A stretch of DNA of 64,000 nt, taken from the NCBI GenBank assembly GCA_041687075.1, contig JAWLCO010000005.1:1-64000 (forward strand), written 5' to 3'. Origin of the DNA: ZC4RG25 sp041687075 (GTDB taxonomy: Bacteria > Pseudomonadota > Alphaproteobacteria > Rhizobiales > Hyphomicrobiaceae). The notes under the pieces are model-generated. The model was not told where the DNA came from. It ran no database searches and was given only the letters and a program-made list of their open reading frames with translations. A program made the position numbers and the translations under genes. Shown piece after piece: positions 34,622-41,441 of this stretch. How positions within the stretch are numbered: the stretch's first letter is position 1; each line of letters opens with the position of its first letter.

Positions 34622-36049
34622 ATGAGCCCTACCACGCAGTCCTTCAAGCAGAATGCGCGCGTTGCGCTGGATGATGCGCAGCTCCAGCGGGCGCTGGCGG
34701 GACTGCCGACGGGTCTCGTCGCGAACCGCGCCGCAGCCCGCGCGCGTCTGCCGGAGTTCGAGGACCTGCGCGACGTCGGCCGGGACATCAAGGATCACAC
34801 GCTCGCGCACCTCGACCTTTACCTCGAAGAGTACGAGCGCAACGCCACCGCGGCCGGCGCGAAGGTGCACTGGGCGGCGACTGCGGCGGAGGCCCGCGAG
34901 ATCATCCTCGGCATCTGCCGCGAGGCAAATGCAAAGGTCGTCACCAAGGGCAAGTCCATGATCTCCGAGGAGATCGGTCTCAACGCCTCGCTGGAAGCGG
35001 CCGGCATGGAGGTGGTGGAGACGGACCTTGGCGAATACCTCGTGCAGATCCGGGGCGAAACGCCGAGCCACATCATCGCGCCCGCCATCCACCTGACGCA
35101 GGACCAGGTGGAGGCCGATTTCCGCAAGCTGCATACCAAGCTGCCGAAGGACCGCGTTCTGACGGACGCAGCCCAGCTCGTCGGCGAGGCGCGACAGGTT
35201 CTGCGGGAGAAGTTCCTTGCGGCAGACGTGGGCATCACCGGCGCGAACTTCCTCGTCGCTGAAACGGGCTCGTCAGTGATCGTCACGAACGAGGGCAACG
35301 GCGACCTCACGCAGTCCCTCGCCCGCGTGCACATCGCGGTTGCCTCGATCGAGAAGATCGTGCCGACGCGGGAGGACGTCAGCAGCATCCTGCGGCTGCT
35401 GGCCCGTTCAGCGACAGGTCAGGAGTTCTCGACATATACGACGTTCTCCACCGGCCCGCGTCGCCCCGAAGATCCCGACGGCCCTGAGGCCTACCACGTC
35501 GTGATACTGGACAACGGCCGCTCCGAAATGCTGGGCACCGCCTTCCGCGAGGTGCTGCGCTGCATCCGCTGCGGCGCCTGCATGAACCATTGCCCGGTCT
35601 ACGGCGCCATCGGCGGTCATGCGTACGGCTGGGTCTATCCGGGGCCCATCGGCTCCGTGCTGACGCCCTCGCTGATTGGCGTTCGGGATGCCGCCGACCT
35701 GCCCAATGCCTCGACCTTCTGCGGGCGCTGCGAGCAGGTCTGCCCGATGAAGATCCCGTTGCCGAAGCTGATGCGGCACCACCGGGAGACGGATTTCGAG
35801 CTTGGCGGCCCATCGCGCCGATACCGCTTCGGCCTCAAGACATGGGCCTGGTTCGCTCAGCGACCAAGGCTCTATCACACGGCCACGCGGCTTGCGGCGG
35901 CGTTCCTCGGCGCGATGGGACGCCGCCGTGGGGCCTTCCGCTGGCTGCCGCTTGCAAGCGGCTGGACGCGGCATCGCGATTTCCCGGCGCCGGAGGGCCG
36001 GACGTTCCAGCAGCTCTGGGCGGAGCACAAGGCGGGAGCGCCGAGATGA
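34622..36049 (+). CDS. lutB: LutB-type iron-sulfur protein
   Basis: 475 aa. An N-terminal LUD domain (LEAAGMEVVETDLGEYLVQI, SSVIVTNEGNGDL) precedes two ferredoxin-type motifs, CIRCGACMNHCPVYGAIGGH and CGRCEQVCPMKIPLPKL, and a C-terminal LutB_C tail with an amphipathic segment. The ATG at 34622 has AAGGA seven bases upstream; a frame from 34550 overlaps lutA and is not homologous. It likely transfers electrons from LutA/LutC to quinone or cytochrome. The stop overlaps the lutC start. Confidence 0.94.
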   Translation: MSPTTQSFKQNARVALDDAQLQRALAGLPTGLVANRAAARARLPEFEDLRDVGRDIKDHTLAHLDLYLEEYERNATAAGAKVHWAATAAEAREIILGICREANAKVVTKGKSMISEEIGLNASLEAAGMEVVETDLGEYLVQIRGETPSHIIAPAIHLTQDQVEADFRKLHTKLPKDRVLTDAAQLVGEARQVLREKFLAADVGITGANFLVAETGSSVIVTNEGNGDLTQSLARVHIAVASIEKIVPTREDVSSILRLLARSATGQEFSTYTTFSTGPRRPEDPDGPEAYHVVILDNGRSEMLGTAFREVLRCIRCGACMNHCPVYGAIGGHAYGWVYPGPIGSVLTPSLIGVRDAADLPNASTFCGRCEQVCPMKIPLPKLMRHHRETDFELGGPSRRYRFGLKTWAWFAQRPRLYHTATRLAAAFLGAMGRRRGAFRWLPLASGWTRHRDFPAPEGRTFQQLWAEHKAGAPR

Positions 36050-36723
36050 CGAGCCGTGACGCCATCCTGTCGAAGATCCGTGCGGGCGTTCGCGCCAAAG
36101 CGAACGACGCCGAGCGGCGCGCCGTCGTGACAGATCGGCTGGCTGCAAAAGCTCGCCATCTCACGCCCGCTCGTGTGAGGGACAGGACAACCGACCAGCT
36201 CCTGGCCTTGTTCCGCGGCTTCCTGGAACGCGAATCCGCCACGGTTGTCGAGGTGGACTCGAAGCAGGAGATCCCGTCGGCGATAGCCAGTTATCTGCGC
36301 TCGAACAATCTACCTGCCCGCATCCGTGTCGGCGGCGATGCGACACTGACCCAGCTCCCCTGGGGATCGGAGCCACACCTGGAAATGCTGCTCGGGCGTG
36401 CCCAGCCGAATGATGAGGTGGGCCTCACGCACGCCGCGGCGGCCGTCGCTGAAACGGGCACGCTGGTGATGGCCTCCGGCCCGGATAACCCGGTGACGCT
36501 CAACTACCTCCCCGAGACGCACATCGTCGTCGTCGAGCAGCGCGATCTGGTGCCCGCCTACGAGGACGCCTGGAATGCCATCCGCGCCCGATTCGGGGCG
36601 GAATCCATGCCGCGCACGGTGAACTTCATTTCCGGCCCGTCCCGAACTGGCGACATCGGCGGGCGGCTCGTCATGGGCGCTCACGGCCCGCGGCGCATGT
36701 GCGTGATCGTCGTGCGGGACTAA
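36046..36723 (+). CDS. lutC: LutC/LUD domain lactate utilisation subunit
   Basis: 225 aa LUD-domain protein: VTDRLAAKARHLTPAR, GLTHAAAAVAETGTLVMASG, LNYLPETHIVVVEQRDLVP and FISGPSRTGDIGGRLVMGAHGP. This is the standard LutC pattern. The ATG at 36046 overlaps the lutB stop by four bases. It completes the lutABC operon. A perfect palindrome begins four bases after its stop and may double as terminator. Confidence 0.94.
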   Translation: MTSRDAILSKIRAGVRAKANDAERRAVVTDRLAAKARHLTPARVRDRTTDQLLALFRGFLERESATVVEVDSKQEIPSAIASYLRSNNLPARIRVGGDATLTQLPWGSEPHLEMLLGRAQPNDEVGLTHAAAAVAETGTLVMASGPDNPVTLNYLPETHIVVVEQRDLVPAYEDAWNAIRARFGAESMPRTVNFISGPSRTGDIGGRLVMGAHGPRRMCVIVVRD

Positions 36724-36726
36724 TCT

Positions 36727-36830
36727 CCTCACCCCATCCTGATGGGGTGAGGGTTAGGCGGAGGGGCACAATTCGCGTAGCGCTCGCGGCTGCCCCTCAC
36801 CCCGACCCTCTCCCCCGCGCGGGGAGAGGG
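36727..36830. repeat. composite G/C-tract palindromic element after lutC (possible terminator)
   Basis: CCTCACCCCATC / GATGGGGTGAGG (36727-36752) is a perfect 12-bp inverted repeat with a 2-base loop. CCCTCTCCCC / GGGGAGAGGG (36806-36830) follows with a CGCGC loop. GAGGGGCA and TGCCCCTC in between also pair. The organisation resembles the element at 14741-14860. The first hairpin is placed to end the lutABC transcript. Confidence 0.6.
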
Positions 36831-36872
36831 GGATCTCGCGGAACCGCTGCCCGACCTGCGCCGCGACAGCTC

Positions 36873-37088
36873 TCACCGCTTCCGCGTCGCAATGCACCGT
36901 CGCATGCAGGCGGCGAACTGAGCGTCGCAGGAGGGGGAGCCCTTCGTGGAGATGCGGCACTGGTTGTATTGCGCACGGCACGATGCCGTGCACGAGCCCC
37001 CCTGAGCGAGCTTCATCTCGGCGGCGAGCGGGGCCGAAGCCGCCAGGCCTCCAGAGATCAGCGCCAGTATGAGGAGCTTGCGATACAC
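36873..37088 (-). CDS. 71-aa secreted protein with mirror-symmetric Cys spacing
   Basis: 71 aa; unknown family. The start is a GTG at 37088 with GGAGGT six bases upstream, which decides the start against the ATG at 37136. A signal peptide (about 1-23, PLAA) precedes a short domain with six Cys at residues 33, 37, 44, 54, 61 and 65. Gaps are 3-6-9-6-3, a symmetric pattern compatible with a disulfide-stapled helical hairpin. It is very basic at the C-terminus (MRRC..TRKR). It lies between the lutC repeat and the end of gshA, likely monocistronic. Confidence 0.65.
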   Translation of the reverse strand: MYRKLLILALISGGLAASAPLAAEMKLAQGGSCTASCRAQYNQCRISTKGSPSCDAQFAACMRRCIATRKR

Positions 37089-37175
37089 CTGTGGACCTCC
37101 TGTCCCGAGTGCAGGTGACTTAAGCTCGAATTGCATGAATACAGTCTGAACTGCCCCGTCTCCAGAGGCGAATGC

Positions 37176-38561
37176 TCAGAACGCGTAGTCGGTGAAAACG
37201 TGGTTGATGTCCTGCTGCCACGGTCCGGCATAGCGCTCGAGCAGATCGTCAGCCGGCGTGCGACCGCTTGCCGCGGCTTCCTCGACGAAGCCGAGATGGA
37301 TCGTCTCGTCCTGCTGCCTGGCATTGTGCCTGTCGCGGTTCTTGAGCCCGGTCCGCGCAATCGCAACCGCCTCGATGGCGATATCCTGCACCGTCCCGCG
37401 CCGGAACTTCGCTGCAAGGGCTCCCGCCGGAACCGAATCGCGCAGCTCCTGCCGCTCCTCCGCAGTCCAGCTCTTGACGAGATCCCAGGCGGCATCGAGG
37501 GCCGTCTCGTCGTAAAGGAGCCCGACCCAGAAGGCGGGCAGCGCACAGATCCGCCGCCAGCGGCCGCCGTCCGCCCCTCGCATCTCCAGGAAGCGCTTCA
37601 TGCGCACTTCCGGAAAGAGCGTCGTCAGATGATCCGACCAGTCATCCAGCGTCGGCCGCTCGCCCGGGAGCTGCGGCAGACGGCCCTCCATGAAGTCGCG
37701 GAACGAGGCCCCCGCCACGTCGATGTACTGCCCGTCCCGGTAAATGAAATACATCGGCACATCGAGCGCATAGTCCGTATAGCGCTCGAAGCCCATGCCG
37801 GGCTCGAACACGAAGGGCAGCATGCCGGTGCGGTTGCGGTCCGTATCGCGCCAGACTTCCGAGCGCAGAGACTTGAAGCCGTTTGGCTTGCCTTCCATGA
37901 ACGGAGAAGAGGCGAACAGCGCCGTTGCAACAGGCTGCAGGGCGAGCGAGACACGGAACTTCTTGATCATGTCCGCCTCGTCGCCGAAGTCGAGATTCAC
38001 CTGGATCGTGCAGGTGCGGTACATCATGTCGAGGCCCTGGCTGCCGACCAGGGGCATGTAGCGCGTCATCACCGCATAGCGCTGCTTGGGCATCTGCGGA
38101 GTTTCCTCGCGGGTCCACGTCGGCGAGAAGCCGAGGCCCAGAAATCCGAGCCCCAGGTCTTTGCCGGCGTCGGACACTTGCTCGAGGTGCATGCGCGCCT
38201 CAGCACACGTCTCGTGCAGCGTCTCGACAGGCGCTCCGGACAGCTCGAATTGACCGCCCGGCTCGAGCGATATCGTTTCGGAGCCTTCGCCCTTCGGCCG
38301 CTTCAGGGCGATGATGTTCTCGCCCTCCATGATCGGCTCCCAACCGTAGCGGTCGATCAGCGCCTGCATCAGCGCCCGGATGCCGCGCGAGCCCTCGTAG
38401 GGAACCGGGCTGAGCGTATCGGTGTGGAAGACGAACTTCTCGTGCTCGGTCCCGATCCGCCAACTGGCCTTCGGCTTCGAGCCCTCGGCGATCCACTGGA
38501 CGAGATCGTCTTGGGAGCGAACGGTCGGGCTCTGGGGCGCTCCATCCTGGCGGGTCGACAT
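37176..38561 (-). CDS. gshA: glutamate-cysteine ligase
   Basis: 461 aa, plant/alphaproteobacterial-type GshA that makes gamma-glutamylcysteine for glutathione. Seen: WRIGTEHEKFVFH, ISLEPGGQFELSGAP (active-site block), LGLGFSPTW, MMYRTCTIQVNLDF and RTGMLPFVFEPGMGFERYTDYAL. Length and C-terminus (QDINHVFTDYAF) are normal. AGAGG precedes the ATG at 38561. It is downstream of rsmE on the same strand with a 204-bp spacer holding a dispersed repeat. Confidence 0.95.
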   Translation of the reverse strand: MSTRQDGAPQSPTVRSQDDLVQWIAEGSKPKASWRIGTEHEKFVFHTDTLSPVPYEGSRGIRALMQALIDRYGWEPIMEGENIIALKRPKGEGSETISLEPGGQFELSGAPVETLHETCAEARMHLEQVSDAGKDLGLGFLGLGFSPTWTREETPQMPKQRYAVMTRYMPLVGSQGLDMMYRTCTIQVNLDFGDEADMIKKFRVSLALQPVATALFASSPFMEGKPNGFKSLRSEVWRDTDRNRTGMLPFVFEPGMGFERYTDYALDVPMYFIYRDGQYIDVAGASFRDFMEGRLPQLPGERPTLDDWSDHLTTLFPEVRMKRFLEMRGADGGRWRRICALPAFWVGLLYDETALDAAWDLVKSWTAEERQELRDSVPAGALAAKFRRGTVQDIAIEAVAIARTGLKNRDRHNARQQDETIHLGFVEEAAASGRTPADDLLERYAGPWQQDINHVFTDYAF

Positions 38562-38705
38562 GAGGACCTCTGGTCTAGTTCGATAGTTCGGAATTGTAGA
38601 ATTGCTGCCGCTTTATCGCCGCCCTCAGCTTCGAGCACAAGTGCTCCTCGCAGATCGGAAGCGCAAGCTTATCTTGCCTCGATCGTGCCCCGCCGACTGC
38701 ATGGT

Positions 38706-38743
38706 TCCCGGACCAGGAGCGAAGCGACCGCCGATCCGGGATG
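38706..38743. repeat. dispersed intergenic repeat, copy 2 (inverted)
   Basis: TCCCGGACCAGGAGCGAAGC at the left and GATCCGGGATGAC at the right can pair into a hairpin. The right part is the reverse complement of copy 1 at 17331-17369 over 24 identical bases. It lies between rsmE and gshA. Confidence 0.7.
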
Positions 38744-38765
38744 ACAGCAGGACTGCACCGCCGGC

Positions 38766-39512
38766 TCAAGAGCCGCGCCAGTCGCCGAGCACGGCGTTGG
38801 TGAGCGCAAGTGCCGCGACCGCTGCCGTATCCGCGCGCATGATCCGCGGCCCGAGCGACACTTGCACCGTGAACGGTCGTGCGACAAGCTGCTCCCTCTC
38901 CTCCGCAGAGAACCCGCCCTCCGGGCCGATGAGCACGCCGACGGGACCCGGCTTCACCGTGCCCAGTGCCGCGATCGGGTTCTGAATTGGGGCGCGCTCG
39001 TCACAGAAGATGAGTGGCCGGTTCTGATCCCAGCGAGCGAGGACCCGATCCAGCTTCTCCGGCTCGGCGATGTCCGGAATACGCAGGATGCCGCACTGCT
39101 CTGCTGCCTCGATCGCATTGCTGCGCATCCGCCCGAGGTTGACGCGCTCGGCCACGGTATGACGTGTAAGGACCGGTTGCAACGCGGCAACCCCAAGCTC
39201 CGTCGCCTTCTGGACCATGTAGTCGAGCCGCGCGCGCTTCAGCGGCGCGAAGAGGTAATGGATATCGGGCCCGCTCTCCTGGGGCCGAACCTGCTCCAGC
39301 GCCTCGAGGGTGCAAGCGCGCTTGCCTTCAAGCGCGAGCCTCGCCCGCCATTCGCCATCCCTGCCGTTGAAGATGAGAATCTCCGCGCCTCCTCCGAGCC
39401 GCAGGACGTTGCGCAGGTAATTTGCCTGCTCGGCCGTGCAAGCGACATGCGCCCCGGCAGAAAGGTCGGATACGACAAACAGGCGTTGCGCGGTGAAGTC
39501 GTGAATGGCCAT
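38766..39512 (-). CDS. rsmE: 16S rRNA (uracil1498-N3)-methyltransferase
   Basis: 248 aa SPOUT methyltransferase acting on 16S U1498. Seen: an N-terminal PUA-like FTAQRLFVVSDL domain, LFAPLKRARLDYMVQKATELG, RRs-type region EAAEQCGILRIPDI, and the knotted SAM-binding GVLIGPEGGFSAEEREQL with SLGPRIMRADTAAVAAL. The ATG at 39512 has AGGCGGC before it; the same frame continues 309 codons upstream, but that part is antisense to ubiA. It is divergent from ubiA. Confidence 0.95.
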   Translation of the reverse strand: MAIHDFTAQRLFVVSDLSAGAHVACTAEQANYLRNVLRLGGGAEILIFNGRDGEWRARLALEGKRACTLEALEQVRPQESGPDIHYLFAPLKRARLDYMVQKATELGVAALQPVLTRHTVAERVNLGRMRSNAIEAAEQCGILRIPDIAEPEKLDRVLARWDQNRPLIFCDERAPIQNPIAALGTVKPGPVGVLIGPEGGFSAEEREQLVARPFTVQVSLGPRIMRADTAAVAALALTNAVLGDWRGS

Positions 39513-39665
39513 GCCGCCTGATAACGCACGACGGGAGTACGTGGTAGCCCGCTCGTGCCGGTTCGACTGCCTGCTCCGAAGCGTCCATCGCTTTGCCGGA
39601 TTCAGTTGACACTGACCCCTCGCGCTGATTGACCCATCAAACCTTGACCCGTTACGCCACCGCGG

Positions 39666-40622
39666 ATGAACCCGACGACCGACACGCCCAACGTCATCGC
39701 AGATGCCCCGCCCGACAACTGGGTGGACCGGCACGCGCCTGCGGCTGTGCGGCCGTACCTGAAGCTCGCCCGCTTCGACCGTCCGATCGGCTCCTGGCTG
39801 CTGCTGTTCCCCTGCTGGTGGTCGCTGGCCCTCGCGGAGCTCTCCCGGGGGCGGCCTTACCCGAACCTCTGGTACGTTCTGCTGTTCCTGGTCGGGGCTT
39901 TCGTGATGCGCGGCGCCGGCTGCACCTGGAATGACATCGTCGATCGCAACTACGACGGGCGCGTTGCCCGCACAGCCTTGCGGCCGATCCCTTCGGGCCA
40001 AGTCAGCGCGGTGCAGGCCCTGCTGTTCGCGACCGCCCTGTCGCTGGTCGGCCTCGCCGTTCTCATCCAGTTCAATACGTTCACGATCTGGCTCGGCATC
40101 GCCTCGCTGGGGCTTGTCGCCGTTTACCCGTTCGCAAAACGATTCACGTTCTGGCCGCAGCTGGTGCTGGGCCTCACCTTCAAGTGGGGCGCGTTGGTCG
40201 GCTGGGCCGCCATCTATGGCCAGCTCAGCGCAGCGCCGCTCGTGCTCTATGCCGGATGCGTGCTGTGGACGATCGGATACGATACGATCTACGCCCATCA
40301 GGACAAGGACGATGACGCCATCCTCGGCCTGAAGTCGACGGCGCTGCGCTTCGGCGATGCCACGCAGAACTGGGTCGGCGGCTTCTATGCCGGGGCGCTC
40401 GTGCTCTGGGCCGTCGCAGCCTTTCTCGCCGGCGCGCACCTGATTTTCTTCACGGCGCTGGCCCTGGTCGGCATCCAGCTCGCCTGGCAGGTGACTACGC
40501 TGGACATCGATGATCCAGCCAACTGCCTGCGCCGCTTCCGCTCCAACCGCGACGTCGGCTGGGCCCTGTTCCTCGGCCTTATCGCCGACATGGCCATATC
40601 GGCTCTGGCAGGTCTTGCCTAG
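39666..40622 (+). CDS. ubiA: 4-hydroxybenzoate polyprenyltransferase
   Basis: 318 aa integral membrane prenyltransferase of ubiquinone synthesis. Two Asp-rich motifs bind Mg-diphosphate: GCTWNDIVDRNYDGRVARTA and YDTIYAHQDKDDDAILGLKS. About eight membrane helices and LARFDRPIGSWLLLFPCWW at the first helix fit the family. It is divergent from rsmE with a 153-bp spacer. No other ubi gene adjoins. Confidence 0.95.
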   Translation: MNPTTDTPNVIADAPPDNWVDRHAPAAVRPYLKLARFDRPIGSWLLLFPCWWSLALAELSRGRPYPNLWYVLLFLVGAFVMRGAGCTWNDIVDRNYDGRVARTALRPIPSGQVSAVQALLFATALSLVGLAVLIQFNTFTIWLGIASLGLVAVYPFAKRFTFWPQLVLGLTFKWGALVGWAAIYGQLSAAPLVLYAGCVLWTIGYDTIYAHQDKDDDAILGLKSTALRFGDATQNWVGGFYAGALVLWAVAAFLAGAHLIFFTALALVGIQLAWQVTTLDIDDPANCLRRFRSNRDVGWALFLGLIADMAISALAGLA

Positions 40623-40718
40623 AAGAAGGGCGCGCCCCGCTCTTCACCCGTCATGCGTGAACGCACCGGGGCGGCACGAGGCCCGGGATCAGATGGCGAC
40701 TTGCTTTCGCCGAGCTGA

Positions 40719-41441
40719 TCAATCCCGCCGCAGAAGCCGCGTAGCGATGGGGTAAAGCCCCTCCTCTCCCATCACCCAGACGGAAAGGCCATCGTCGTCG
40801 AAATAAGGCAGGAAGGCGTCGTCGAGCACGTTGAGGCCGCCGGTGTAGGCGCCGAAGGCGGGGAGAATCAGGCGCAGGCCGTTACCGACGAAGCAGGGGC
40901 GCCGCAGCGAGGTGCCGTAGATGGACATACGCGCAGCCGGGTGCATGTGGCCGGCGATCTCGTGAGTAATGCGGCCGAGGCGCGGCTCGTGGCGGAGCGT
41001 GATGCCGCCGAGCACCACTTCATCGACACGCTCGCCGCCGAACGTTTCCGGGATCACCGGGTCGTGGTTGCCGGTGACCCAGACCCAGCGCCGGTCCTCC
41101 TGGATGATCTTCAGAATCTGGAGGTCGTCCTCGCTGATCCGGTCTGCCGCCTCGCAGTCGTGGAAGCTATCGCCAAGCGCGATAACGGCTTCGGCCTCCA
41201 GCCGGTCGATGACCTGAGCGAGCCGCAAGAGCGTCTGCCGCGTGTCGTAGGGCGGCAGCATCAGGCCGCGGCTGGCGTAGGCAGAGCCTTTCTCGAAGTG
41301 GAGGTCGGCGACGATCAGCGTCTTTTCTGCTGGCCAATAAAGCGCGCCGGACTGGTCGGCGAGGAAGGTCTTGCCGCAAATCGAGATCGGCTGTGTCAGA
41401 AATTCGTCGAGAGCGAAGCGCTCCGGCTTCAATCCCAGCAT
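40719..41441 (-). CDS. pdeM: ligase-associated DNA damage response endonuclease PdeM
   Basis: 240 aa calcineurin-like phosphoesterase. Metal motifs seen: VADLHFEKGSAYA, ALGDSFHDCEAADRI, WVTGNHDPVIPE, RHEP, and the late HEIAGHMHPAAR. The late motif matches the PdeM family rather than general phosphatases. The gene overlaps the helicase by one base (TGATG), as in the known helicase-ligase-exonuclease-PdeM repair cluster. The ligase and exonuclease genes of that cluster are absent here. Confidence 0.92.
   Translation of the reverse strand: MLGLKPERFALDEFLTQPISICGKTFLADQSGALYWPAEKTLIVADLHFEKGSAYASRGLMLPPYDTRQTLLRLAQVIDRLEAEAVIALGDSFHDCEAADRISEDDLQILKIIQEDRRWVWVTGNHDPVIPETFGGERVDEVVLGGITLRHEPRLGRITHEIAGHMHPAARMSIYGTSLRRPCFVGNGLRLILPAFGAYTGGLNVLDDAFLPYFDDDGLSVWVMGEEGLYPIATRLLRRD

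Noticed and set aside
39513..40439. 309-codon N-terminal extension of rsmE
   Set aside because: Antisense to ubiA; RsmE homology starts at 39512.
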